A stretch of DNA of 64,000 nt from NCBI GenBank assembly GCA_021904315.1, contig CM038911.1, positions 1,676,501 through 1,740,500 on the forward strand, given 5' to 3'. Both the position numbers and the translations under genes were made by a program. Under the pieces are notes generated by a model. It had not been told where the DNA came from. It worked only from the letters and a program-made list of their open reading frames with translations, and ran no database searches. The DNA comes from Sphagnum magellanicum. Taxonomy: Eukaryota > Streptophyta > Sphagnopsida > Sphagnales > Sphagnaceae. Below, piece after piece: positions 28,031-38,900 of the stretch (its first letter is position 1; each line of letters opens with the position of its first letter).

Positions 28031-28710
28031 TTTTGGGGTTGGCATTATTGATGGAAATATTATATACACAATATTAAAGTTATTTACCTTGTAAATGATG
28101 ATGACAACCATTATCAACAAAGGCATCACTTGTTTAATTTGGATCTTGATCATCATTGTATAATGTTGAAATATAGTATTAAGTTAAGTTCCATTCATGA
28201 AGACATGGAAAAATGCCAATATAAATATGATAAGAAGGCTTCAATTCTGATCTTGACATTATCAATGGCATTAAAGTTATTTACTAACTTTTGAATGATG
28301 ATTATTCCCAAGTAAGATTATGAGTTTTGTAGTTTCAATAGGTGTTTGATATAAGTACTAGATCACTTAAGCTTCTACATGCACACATCAAGTTAATTAA
28401 CACAATTTCCAATATAGATATGGTCCTAGTAGTTTTGGATATTGGTCTTGGCATTATTATTGATGCACAATCTTATCTACATGGTATTAGTGTTCTTTAC
28501 CTTATAAATGATGATCATTATCAATAAAGATGTCACTTGTTTATCTTAATGGATCTTGGCCAAACAATTGTTGCAACATAATACATCATATTATTATGTG
28601 ATAGTATCAGGTGGAATTTTATTGATCAAGAGTTAAAAAAATGCCAATACAAAAATGATCATGAGAAGTCTTAGATCTTGGTCTTGACATTGTCTATGGT
28701 GATAGAGTTG
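28030..28710. repeat. Diverged tandem repeat, ~200-240-bp unit, about 4 copies
   Basis: A GGCATTATTGATGG- or GACATTATCAATGG-like motif recurs at about 28038, 28252, 28448 and 28684. In three copies it is followed by TTATTTACCTTGTAAATGAT-like DNA, and in two by ATCATTATCAA and GCATCACTTGTTTA-like strings. Spacing varies with insertions. No coding frame runs through it. Confidence 0.55.
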
Positions 28711-29190
28711 AGCACTAGTAGCTACTAGACAAGGTGCTATGTACTTTAAAAGTTGTATGAGGGGTTGTTAGCAAGAATTGATGACATAAAAAAGTAATTC
28801 AAGCTACAAGGGGGGTGCATGCAGTGGATCCCGAAATTCTTCATAGTTTGGGTAGTAGTTGAAAAATGTAGCAAGTCGATTAGGGAAGATGGTGTGGTAG
28901 TCACCCTCTAAGTACACAATCTAAAAGCAAGCACAATAAAAAACTCATGGTTCATCATTTAGCTTTGCCCTGGACTCTCCACATCGTTCCTCTTTCATCC
29001 CCACATTGCAACCTTCCCTCAACCTCATAGCTAGAGCTCCACCAATGTTCTTTCATTTTCAACCATTTGCCTTCTAAATAAGATAAGTCTTACATTACAC
29101 ACAAACAACAAACAACTTCACTCCCTCACATGTTCTCTTCAAGGTCTTATGACAAAGTTTAATTTGAAAAAAACTAATAGCATTTGGCAA
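28711..29190. other. AT-rich DNA, no gene seen
   Basis: Nothing recognisable lies between the two tandem arrays. Confidence 0.4.
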
Positions 29191-29598
29191 CTTTCTGTCA
29201 TCACTTTGTATAATGTAGAAAGTGACTCAAAGCCAAAGAAAAAAACCCTAAAATTCAATGTGCTCACACTGGAAAAAAACAGCCACTTCATTTAGGTTGA
29301 CACAATGATAGTTGGATACAAGCGAGCTTTCTGTCATCACTTTGCATAATGTAGAAAGTGACTCAAAGCCAAAGAAAAAAACCCTAAAAGTCAATGTGCT
29401 CACACTGAAAAAGAACAGTCACTTCATTTAGGTTTACACAATGATAGTTGGATACAGGTGAGCTTTCTGTCATCACTTTGTATAATGTAGAAAGTGACTC
29501 CAAGCCAAAGAAAAAAGCCCTAAAATTCAATGTGCTCACACTGAAAAAAAACAGTCACTTCATTTAGGTTTACACACTGATAGTTGGATATAGGTGTC
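29191..29598. repeat. Tandem array, 3 copies of a 136-bp unit
   Basis: Copies begin CTTTCTGTCATCACTTTG at 29191, 29327 and 29463, an exact 136-bp period. They differ at only a few positions each, so the array is young or kept homogeneous. Each copy holds AATGTGCTCACACTG and CACTTCATTTAGGTT. It is not coding. The unit length is in the range of small minisatellites, but three copies give no sign of centromeric function. Confidence 0.92.
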
Positions 29599-29704
29599 AG
29601 AGTAATTACATCAGGTTATTCATGTTTGATAACAAAGTTATTGTTCACTATACCCACTTCTAACTGTGCTTTAACCAACAAATCATGTTGACCCCATTTT
29701 TGAC

Positions 29705-29984
29705 CAGTGTTGGGCAGATACTTGAGTTTGTTGATAACCACTGGTTCCTATTTTATATTGCAAAATTAGAGAACCGTCAGCTCTGGCTTTTCCAAAGAAA
29801 AAAAACGGAGAACAGAACCACTGGTGTATTTCAAAAACCTCAAAGCCCCACAGGTTTTAAGAAAAAGAAATCAGAATAACTGTCTCCTATAAATCAAAAA
29901 CCTTAAAGAGCCATGGAGTTTCCTGAAAGAACCAGGGCCAATTGTTAAAAAGACGGATTTTTTTTTGGAAACCACGGTGATAAC
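29705..29984. mobile_element. Partial hAT-like MITE end
   Basis: CAGTGTTGGGCAGATACTTG at 29705 is a diverged copy of the left end of the element that starts at 29985. No separate right end was found, so it is either a truncated copy or a host for the next element. Confidence 0.4.
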
Positions 29985-30470
29985 CAGTGTTGGCCAGTTA
30001 TTGAGTTTTGACTCAGTTATCAGCCCGGTTATTAGTTTGATCATCGATAACCTGTCAGCCAGTTATTGATTTTTTGGATAACTGGTTAGTAACCTAATTT
30101 GACCGGTATTTAAAATTTCAAAATCTAATAACCTACCAGGAACCTACCTAGGTGACCTAGTTGTCATTCAGGTAGGTTATCAATCCTAAAATACTAAACA
30201 ATTTTATGATAGAAAGCAAAAAACACAAAAAAATTTAAATAAGTTTCAACTTTGTAGAAACCCCTAGAACCGGCTAATAGGTAATGAACAGTTATCAATT
30301 TGTTACATAATGACCTACCCTTATGCATAATCGACGGTTATTACTCAAAAATATTGATAACATAATTGACCCTTCAATTTTTTGATATTGACAACTTGAT
30401 TGCCACTCAATTGTTGTGAAAAATAACCTACCCGGGGGTTATGAAAACAATCAATAACCGGTCAACACTG
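29985..30470. mobile_element. hAT-like MITE (~486 bp)
   Basis: The left end CAGTGTTGGCCAGTTATTGA and the reverse complement of the right end, CAGTGTTGACCGGTTATTGA, are matching terminal inverted repeats of the hAT form CAGTGTTG. The flanking octamers (GTGATAAC, GTAAACAA) agree only partly, so the target duplication has decayed or a boundary is slightly off. The inside has many GGTTATTGA/TAACCTA strings and no coding capacity. Confidence 0.65.
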
Positions 30471-30479
30471 GTAAACAAG

Positions 30480-31040
30480 TTCCAGGGTTTTTCGTCCGCT
30501 AGTGACGACGACGACCGCGTCGACAGAATTGCGTCGTGCACAACGTCCGACAATCGTTGGTACCGACGGACGAGCGGATGCGGACCAAAAGAGGTGTCCG
30601 CGTGTTCAAGGCAACCTCCGCGATCGATTCCCCAAGCGGGCGCTTTTACTTCTTCTTCTGTTTCTTTTTTTGCAAAGGATTGTGTGTGGATCTTATTATA
30701 TGATGTGTCTCTTCTGGATGTGAAGAAAGAACTGACCATCAGTAGTGATTCAAGTAGGTGATTGTGGTAAGAGATGCAATGCAGGTCCCAGCTCCCTCTA
30801 GTACTACGACTTGCAGAGCCTGAATTTATATAGCACACGGAACACTTCAGGCGCGTGTTTGTCGCTCTAGTGTTGTGGAGTTCAAGGTGAAAAAAAGATT
30901 TGTTTGTGGAACTCCAGCAAAGGATAATTCAGAGTCCAAACTATGAGTAGTAGAACTTTGTTGAAGTGTGAGATCAAGGTTTTGGCTAGATCGACTTACG
31001 GGACTGGGGTCCCGATTGATTAGTTGTGTGTATATCGACT
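30480..31040 (+). promoter_or_regulatory. CpG-rich block, probable 5' end of the SERAC1-like gene
   Basis: From 30485 to about 30640 the DNA is dense in CpG (CGACGACGACCGCGTCGAC and neighbours), in contrast to the CpG-poor DNA on both sides. Such islands in this window coincide with genes. It lies on the side where the first exon of the SERAC1-like pseudogene should be. Frames here (30502-30723, 30441-30761) are not recognised, and one ends in a leucine-rich stretch. The role is inferred from position and composition. Confidence 0.4.
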
Positions 31041-31704
31041 AATACTGAAATGGGTCGACCCAGATCGAGCTGCTCTAGTGTAGTAAGTCTTCTGTTTCCC
31101 CCTAATCTCTTGTGAGAAGTTTGTGATCTCATGGGTGCTGGTTTGGAGGATTAACTAGACATTATAGCTGCAGGCATCTCTAGTTCAAATTTGATGAACT
31201 CTTGTTTTTTCTCAGCAACTGGTTTTCATTGCTGATGCATCATGTCTCGAGTAGGACCTCTTTCCATTGAGTTTCTGCGTCCTTAACTGTCGATGAGGAA
31301 GGAAGACTCATGAATTTTGGACTGGGGTTCATCATCCCTTGATGCAAATCTATCCAGTGCATCAATTGTATCCGTGGCCTGAGGGGGGGGCTCTGAAATA
31401 TGACCACGACTTCACGTTCATCTTCAACCACGGCTATTCTAATGACGCGGCCGTTTGGAAAACGACGTGGATCCACGTGGGCATCCCGAAGTCTGCTGGC
31501 CGCAAAAGTGGCTCCCCAAATCCAGGGAAGATCAGGGACTGGGTAGTCGCATTTTGGTGCTGTCCGTGTCCTTCAACGCTAATCTGCAAGGCGCGCACGA
31601 GAGCATGGAGGATATAGGCAAGAAATTGGTTCACTAGTGAACGAGTGAGTGCGCCTGTTCCCCCTTGCTCCTCCCTCCCAGTTATGCCAGGGAATGAGCC
31701 CTTA

Positions 31705-31890
31705 GGATACGTTCTGCACTATGGAATGGTCAAGCCCCTGCCCATTATGTTGGGTAAGACGCCAGGTGAGCCCATTCAGGGGAGCTTGATGATGCACCCA
31801 ACAGATTAATGGACAGTAAGGGGGCTCACCTGACGCCTTACCAAACATAATGAGCAGGTGCTTGACCATTTCATAATACAAAATGTATCC
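31705..31890. mobile_element. MITE with ~70-bp inverted arms, in an intron
   Basis: The left arm begins GGATACGTTCTGCACTATGG; the reverse complement of the right arm begins GGATACATTTTGTATTATGA. The arms stay similar for about 70 bp (AATGGTCAAGC, CATTATGTT, CAGGTGAGCCC). TA flanks both ends, which fits a Tc1/mariner-type duplication; because the flank is TTA on the left and TAA on the right, a 3-bp PIF/Harbinger-type site cannot be excluded. It lies in the first intron of the SERAC1-like pseudogene. Confidence 0.75.
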
Positions 31891-31895
31891 TAAGT

Positions 31896-31958
31896 GCGAG
31901 ACCATTCCATGACATTAATGTCTGGGGTTTAGGGTTTAATGTCATGGAATGGCCTCGC
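31896..31958. repeat. Short inverted repeat (23-bp arms)
   Basis: GCGAGACCATTCCATGACAT... (31896-31918) pairs with its near-exact reverse complement at 31936-31958 around a loop containing GGGTTTAGGG. It is separated from the MITE on its left by only a few bases and shares its ACCATTCCAT-like word, so it may be a remnant of a related element. Confidence 0.7.
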
Positions 31959-32832
31959 ATTTTTTAAATAGTTCATGTTCAACAGAGATTTTGGTCACTA
32001 TTATTATGAGTGTATGACCATCACCGGACAATTATGTCATATAATGGTCAACAAAATGACATAATCTGCTACCCCAGACCTTAAGGTCTCTGGTTCGTCC
32101 TTATAGCTCAGTTTCAGGGCCTTGCCCTCATGACTTACTAGGAGGTAGAATGTTTTTGGTGGGGTTGCTATCTAATGTCATTTGCAAGACAATGAGTTAA
32201 ACCTGATAATATGCTTACTACTAAATCGCTCATCATCTAAGGAAAACTTTATTGGGAGATTTATCAAAAAGTTTATTACAAAATAATCAAATTGCATATG
32301 TGAAGCATTTTGTGTATGGTAGGGCCTGAGGTCAAGGGCATTACAAGAAGTGCCTGTCCAAGGTGGGAGCTGAGCACAACCACTCTTCTGGTAATGCCAT
32401 CAACCGAGGGTGTTGCCAAAAGTAAACAATTGTCAAAAAAATTCAACAGTTGAGGTTATCCCAAAATTCACAAGGTCAATCATCTACAAGGCTAAAAAAT
32501 GGAAGATCCCTGTGGGAAAACTGGAGATAACCTCCAAAAAACAGAAGATACTTCCCAGTTGTGGCAGAGAAGCCCTTCTTGAAAATGGAAGGCCCTGACA
32601 TTTCTCTAAGGTTAAATTCCACTTTGAAACATGCCCTCCAAATACACTAATAAATTTTTGGCAGGTATTTTCGGAACAATTGGAAATATTGTAAATTCAC
32701 TGATAGCTTTGTAGCATTGTAGTTCAAGGTACTTGAAAGCTGATTATCAACAAAGAATAGTGCTGGTGGGCTACAGCTTTGGAGGATTGGTGATCAAGAG
32801 CTTGGTGGTTGAAGCCAAGAAGACTACCCAAG

Positions 32833-35800
32833 CAGTGTTACCAATAACATTTAGAAGGTTCTAAGTACATGTTTTATATGCGTACGCAAAGCCATTTTTC
32901 AAAAACGATCAAATAAACGATTATTTTTTATTAAACATGTAACTCTAAGAAAACCCTAATCTAGCAGCCACCTAGAAGGTAGTAGTCACAACTTAAAAGG
33001 TATCTAGTAACATTGATGTGATGTGTCAATATGTAAACACACCATGTGACAACCTCTTAGGAAGTTTCACTTTCAAATATTTCTTTAAAACTTGAACATA
33101 CTCTTCTTCATTGCTTGAATCAATCAAGACATCAATTTGAAAGCTTTTTACTTAAAATTTGAACAATTTACTAGAACACTCAATCTAGTGTTGGCATAAA
33201 CTGTCATTTTTTTCTAGCTTCAACTTTTGTATTTGTTTTTTTTCCTTTTGTGACAAAGAAACAAAGCTTCAAAGCTTCAATTATTTGATTTCATTTTGCA
33301 CATATTTTCAAAGAGGGACCCGTGGTTGGAGCTAGAAAAAGGAGCTATAAAAGGACCTGTGGCTAAAGTGAAAAGATAGTTGATTGTGCACGGTAGCTGG
33401 CTGGAGCAAGAAGATAGTCATGTCACTAGAGGAAGAAGATGGTCAATTGTTGGTGGCTAGAACAAAAAGATAGTTGACTTTCGAATTGTAAGTTTTTTTT
33501 TGGTGCACTTTGTCTTGTTGTGTTTTTCGTTTTTATTTTTTTCGTTTTTTATAACTTTCACTTTCACTTGTTATTTTCTTTCACATTCTTATTATTCATC
33601 TCGTTCTTTCTCCCTTTTTGTTTTTGGTTTTTTCTACATAAAGACAAAAATGTCTTCTCTTTTTACTAGAAATGGAAATTACATATTATTATTTTTTTTG
33701 TTGATTTTTTTCTTTTTAAGAACTTTGTTTTAATAGCTAGCTTGCCTTGGATTAGTACTATACATAGGTTTCAAAACAATGGGTGGTAGGTGGGACTTGG
33801 GCTTAATGATGTTTTTATTTTCTTCATAATCTAGATTTTACATCGCTCAAACTTAGTTATGCCTACAATTGCACTTCCTAGCAGGTTTGTTGCATGGCAT
33901 GTTTTAGCCTTCTATGTTTTTGCTATGAGTATTCCTCCATACTTCTATTGTGCAACTACCAATGCACTTCCATGCCACTGTTATGTAGAGTGCCTTAGGC
34001 GTCCACGCCATTGCTATGCAATGTGCTTTAGGCCTCCACTTCTTATGTGCTTCATGTTATAATTATTATTTTTTACAACAACATCTACCAACACATCTAG
34101 TTTTCTTGCACAAGATTCTGTTGTAAGTTGTTTCGTAAAAATGTATCTCAATAATTCCTCTTTTACTCCCAACAATTTTTCTATTTCTAAAAAACAAACT
34201 AGTCCATGGCCTTGTTTTAAAGGACTTGAATGTGTAACTCCACCTACAAAACATGGTAGTTCTTGGGAATTGAAATGCAAGTTTTGTACAAATTTTTTTA
34301 AAGTAACATCAATAATAAGAATTCAAGCACATTTTTTGGGCACTTCAAATAACATAGAATTGTGCTTGGTAATTTGACAAGAGACCTTGCAACCATTGAG
34401 AGAGTAGGTTGCAAAAGCTTCAAAACAAAAAGAATTGTGTGAAAGAAATGGAAACATTTACAAGTAAAGTCATTGATTTAACACAACCAAAATTGTAGAC
34501 ATTTGAAATGCTTAAAAACGTGAAGAAACGGATAAAATAATGGCTAAATTATTTTTTTGGATGTGGGATTCCTTTTAAAGTCATCAAATCAAATTATTTC
34601 AAACAAATGATATCTATTGTTAGACATTACGATCTTGGGTATTTACCTCCAAGTTATGAAAAGTTGAGAACAACATTGTTGAAAGGAGTGAAAAATGATT
34701 TGATCAAAAATTTGAATGTTGTGAAGGAAAGTTGGAAAGAAATTGGATGTACCATAACATGTGATGATTGGACTAGTGTTGACAACATACCTTTACTAAA
34801 CATTTTATGTGTTTGTTCAAAAGGGGATTTTTTTTGCAAGGAATTTATACAACTAGCAAGACAAAAGTGGCAATTTATATCATTGACACATTTTTGAAAC
34901 GATTGAAAAAATGGGAAGTGAAAATGTGGTACAAGTGGTGACTCATAATGCAGCAGTATGCAAAAGAGTTGGACGGATCATAGAGAATAAATATCCACAT
35001 ATTACTTACAATGGCTACACAACCCATGGCATTGATCTTGTTTTGGAGGATATTGGAAAAATTGACTAGATTCATAAAATTGTAAATGAGGCTAGAATTA
35101 ATATAAAATTTATAACAAATCGTCATAAAAGCCAAGCATTGTTTAGAAAATTTTCAAGTAAGGAAAACAACTTGGGATTGTTAAGACTAGGAGATACTAG
35201 ATTTGGAACAAATTTTATCATGTTGGAAAGGTAGCAAAAAGTCGAAACACCGATTCCACAAATGAATTCAGAATGGATAAAGTGAATGTGTTTAGATGAA
35301 AAAGAGGATGTTGAATGTGCATTTTTGAGCAATCAATTTTGAAAATTATTCACTTTAATTGTGAAGGTAACTGAACCAATCTTCAATCTCATGAAGCTTG
35401 TTGATTTTGGAAAACCAACAACTGGAAAATTCTATGAATATTATCAATTAATGGAAAAAATCAATGAAATGGATGGATTAACATTTTTCAAAAAAAAAAT
35501 TGTTATTCTAATAAATGATCGATGGAATTTTATGCATAGTTCAATGCATTGTGCAGGAATTGTTTGGGACCCCAAATGGCAAATGAAAGGGCAGGAAAAA
35601 GATGAAGAAATCATGAAGGGTTTTCAAAAAATCCATGACAAGTTTTTTCAAGATGTATGAGATCAAGCAAACATTGAAAAACAGCTTGCTCGTTACAGAA
35701 TTATGGAGGGTCTTTTTGCAGACCCTGCAGCATTTTTGGTGGCCAAGGAAATGCCTGCACATACATGGTGGAGCTCTTATGGATCTGAAACTCCAGAATT

Positions 35801-36197
35801 ACAAAGCTTTGCAATTAAAGTTCTAAGTCAAGTGATTGTAGCATTGGCCTGTGAAAGAAATTGGGGCACATTTGAGTTTATACATAACAGAAAACGTAAT
35901 AGGTTGACTTTCGAAAGAGCTCTAGATTTAGTATTTGTATTTAGTAGTTTACATTTGAAAGAAAAACTATTTGATCCAGAATATAAGGAAGAATTTGTAG
36001 AACGGATAGATGAAGATGAATAAATGCAGAGCAAGATACGATGACCTCAGTTTGAGATCTTGTATTTTAAAAAATTTAAAAGAATATTTTTTATACCGTA
36101 CACCATGACATAATTCTTCTCTGCCTTAAAAACGACGTATTTTTAAAAACATTTTGCCATTTTAAAAAAACATCGTTCTCCGTTTTAGGTAACCCTG
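32833..36197 (+). mobile_element. hAT transposon, 3365 bp, with TIRs and 8-bp target duplication
   Basis: The terminal inverted repeats are CAGTGTTACC (32833-32842) and GGTAACCCTG (36188-36197), matching at 9 of 10 positions. The octamer TACCCAAG lies directly outside both ends (32825-32832 and 36198-36205), the perfect 8-bp duplication expected of hAT elements. The element carries a decayed transposase gene in the same orientation as the host gene. Its first kilobase is T-rich and non-coding, with a small cysteine-rich duplicated stretch near 33960-34050. Ends and target duplication are well kept while the coding part is broken, so it may have been mobilised in trans by a relative before decaying in place. 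Confidence 0.95.
34141..36023 (+). pseudogene. hAT transposase pseudogene (BED, DUF659, hAT dimerisation)
   Basis: Domains occur in the correct order on the plus strand but in different frames. A BED-like finger spans 34260-34377 (CKFCTNFF ... HFLG). The DUF659 transposase core runs from 34607 (PSYEKLRTTLLKGVKNDL, then GCTITCDDWTS with the first catalytic Asp) to about 35070 (LVLEDIGKID). The middle helical part lies at 35361-35660 (KVTEPIFNLMKLVDFGKPTT). The C-terminal dimerisation domain is at 35703-36023 (WWSSYGSETPELQSFAIKVL, then CERNW and RNRLTFERALDLV). In the core, the second catalytic Asp of the usual VTDNAA motif is His (VTHNAA, about 34940-34957). Several frameshifts and stops separate the pieces, so no active enzyme can be made from this copy. 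Confidence 0.9.
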
Positions 36198-36823
36198 TAC
36201 CCAAGAGTATTGCAAGAATGGCGTGGACAGATCCAGGAGGGATAGTTGCAAAGCCTTCATGCGCAATCTAAAAGGCATTGTGTTTTATAGTGTGCCACAC
36301 TCAGGGGCTTCCAAGGATTTTGAGAAGTATTTCACAGATGCCAACAACGTGCCATTCCTCAAGTATAGTGACCGATCGCAGGGGTTGACAAGGTGCATGA
36401 GTGACTTCAATCCTGAAATGGCACAGCTCACTATTGACTTTTAGGGCTCCATCGAAGATGACATGAATCTCTATGCTATTGTCGAAGGCAAAGCAATGGG
36501 GAGCAAGGTACAGAACTTCCTAATCAACCGTAATCAAACTGGGCATTTGGCCACTGGTATCTTGATGTGCTCATCATCATACTCATACTTTGTGTTGTGA
36601 TACAAATGGTTTAAGTTCTTGATTGGTTAATGAAAAAAATTGGATTGTTCCTGTGTTGTAGGTTTTGGTACCAACAGCAACAGGTCGCCCGCTGACACGC
36701 AATGAGTTCATCAAGGTTGGAGATGCTAATCATATGGAAGTCTGCCAGCCTGTTAATGAGGACCACATTTCATACCAGAAATTACTGGAATTTGCAGACA
36801 TCATATTGCAAAAGCCAATTTGA

Positions 36824-38009
36824 GAAAAAATTAGGTTGATTAAAAAATACAGCACCTGTCCAGAGTTAAAAGTATATGTTCCAGATCTGGTTGCCAGCTT
36901 TAGGGAGGTGGTCTTGAAAGCAGCATGAAAGAGTTTGACAAGGGTGGAGTCTGGAGCAGCATGACAGCAGATTTATTCGGTTCTCCTTTCCTCAAAGACC
37001 GCAAACAGTAACCAGTCCACAATCTTGACAGTAATCCACATGTGGAAAAAAGTGGCTAGAGACTCATCCATGTAATTTGAGGCTAAAGAAGCACCCACTC
37101 TCGAGTAAAGATTTATTGTCCATTTAGACAATTTCTAATATCTGTTTTCAGGTTACTGTGCACAGCCCAGAACAACCAATTCAACGAGAACTCTACTCAA
37201 AAGGAAAACTGAGTATAGGACATCAAGAATGCTCAAAATGAAGAGAGTAACTCAAAGAGTGCAAATTCTTGAATCGCACAGATGTTAGAGCCTCAACAGC
37301 TTGCACTCCATGATAAACTCTGTCCTTCGATGCCTGAACTTGGCGCTGTACCCCAAGGGGATCTAGGACTTCACTGTACCCAAATCTGTGGTACTATCAT
37401 CTAATGCCACAATCTTTTGGAAGAATTTAGTGAAAATTCAGAATCCAAGCTAACAAAGATATTGCCTTGGAAGAGAAGAGCAAGCCTCATCCATTGCACC
37501 CATTTTCATTCATTCCTTCAGCAACAATCCTGCAGCAGAACTATGTTCACTTTGCAGTAAGTCTCCAAACACCTTGCTCTCACCTGCTTGTGTCAGTGAA
37601 TCAGATCCTTACCTTAATCAAGTTCGAGATCACTAAGAAAGAAATCCAACAGTTTCATTGGCCATAACGTTTTTCCTTTCACACCTAGAGACAAGCCTAT
37701 TCAACACCTTGTACAATATAGTTATTCACACTTCAGGAAAATTTCGTATTAGTTCAGGTCAAAAATGGTGACAACTAGAATTTGCATGCAACCGTTGAAA
37801 TGGCTTAGTGTATATTTCCATGGAGCTGATGAGATGGCCAAGTGCTTATTTGCATGCAATCAATTGAGCCAACTGCACATGCACTCAAGAAGGCTCACCT
37901 TATTTCCTTTTGGGAGGGGTCAGGGGGCATAATTCTTCTTAAAATTTTGTTCCCACCATGTTCCCCACAAGTTCTCAATGATATTGCCCAGGTTTCAAAT
38001 GTGTTCCAC
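36824..38009 (+). other. Region downstream of the SERAC1-like pseudogene, possibly further exons or 3' UTR
   Basis: Directly after the stop at 36821 a readable stretch follows (KYSTCPELKVYVPDLVASF near 36841-36900), and composition stays balanced to about 37700. This suggests 3' UTR or a longer C-terminal part of the same gene. No known domain is recognised. Confidence 0.35.
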
Positions 38010-38749
38010 AAGGGTGTTCCCAATACTTTTATCCCATAAATCCAATAATTTAAATTTTGAAGAGGTCCACAAACCAAACAAAAAACATTATGACATGTCC
38101 TAAAAATCATACTCATTTTTATCATCTGTCCTTGACAAATATCAATACCTACCATAATATATCATATGAAGAATATACTTACCAATAACCTACCAGTAAT
38201 ATCAATATTATTATACCTACCAATAACCCACTATATTTTCTGTGTGTGACAGACAACATGCAATGTGTTTTTGGTCAATTTTGTGATGTAGCCAGAGTGG
38301 CGATGATCCAAAGGAAGATTTTACCAAATTTGGCCACAAGCTAAATATGAAAGTAACTTAAAAAAAATATCCTTCTACATTCTTGGCTAGATGATCAGAT
38401 GATTTTTCTGAAAATTTGGTTAAATTTTGGCTACTGAAAATCTCAAAAAGCACATATAAATTAGCACTTAAATTTTTCAATATAGCATTAAAATGGCTAT
38501 ATGGATAGCTTGCCAAACAAAAGGCTGATAACATGATAGATCTCTTGAAGTAGTAAGTAGTTGTGTACCAGTTACAAGGTATTTGGATAAAAGTAATTAT
38601 AATATGGTATGTGACTAGCAAATGCCAAGAAATGCGTCACCAATTCATACATGGCAAGCAGAAACCAAGCAGGAAAGCCTTATGGATCCATGAGTTCAGA
38701 CAGGAAAAGTTATCTCCCTAGACAACGGACCCTCATAGTTGTTTTGTGT

Positions 38750-38900
38750 GTTCTTCCACAAGCGAATGTTTCAATGATCCAATCTTGATCGCCTTTGTAA
38801 CTTCCACAAGCGAATGTTTCAATGATCCAATCTTGATCGCCTTTGTGTTACACAAAGGCGATCAAGATTGGATCATTGAAACATTCGCTTGTGGAAGAAC
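38750..38900. repeat. 46-bp unit present three times: two direct, one inverted, forming a perfect foldback
   Basis: Unit 1 (38753-38798) and unit 2 (38801-38846) are identical and begin CTTCCACAAGCGAATG. The stretch 38851-38897 is the exact reverse complement of 38801-38847, a 47-bp perfect stem with a 3-nt loop (TTA). The outer GTTCTTCC of unit 1 also matches the outer end of the inverted arm. The 48-bp direct period is a multiple of 3, so a plus-strand frame (38746-38985) runs through and repeats STSECFNDPILIAFV. It lies in the 3' flank of the open COMT-like gene, inside arm B, and has no counterpart in arm A. Confidence 0.95.

Larger units (their letters stand above)
31325..36823 (+). pseudogene. 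SERAC1-like alpha/beta-hydrolase pseudogene, split by a hAT element
   Basis: Family members are serine hydrolases of the DUF676/SERAC1 type, linked in animals to lipid remodelling; the plant role is not clear. Exon pieces seen: 31325-31640 (FTFIFNHGYSNDAAVWKTTW, then CWPQKWLPK, ILVLSVSFNA and EDIGKKLV), 32723-32832 plus 36206-36507, and 36662-36823. The nucleophile elbow G-Y-S-F-G is at 32769-32783. After the insertion comes GIVFYSVPHSG, the family's phenylalanine/histidine block, and the last exon carries VGDANHMEVCQP with the likely catalytic His. The hAT insertion splits one exon. Removing 3373 nt (element plus one target copy) restores the frame exactly. Two further lesions are a 1-bp frameshift near 31490 and a TAG at 36442-36444. 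Introns around 31641-32722 and 36508-36661 fit GT-AG. The N terminus is not identified. Confidence 0.82.

Noticed and set aside
30441-30761. 106-codon plus-strand frame as the first exon of the SERAC1-like gene
   Set aside because: It lies at the right place, but it starts inside the hAT-like MITE and other frames are equally open. No family similarity supports a choice.
32075-32150. tRNA-like box motifs (GGTTCGTCC, TATAGCTCAGTTTC) as a tRNA or SINE
   Set aside because: The boxes are in the wrong order for one strand and no cloverleaf can be drawn.
33859-34062. Cysteine-rich 67-codon frame as a small secreted peptide
   Set aside because: It lies inside the hAT element, is made of a short internal duplication, and has no clear signal peptide.
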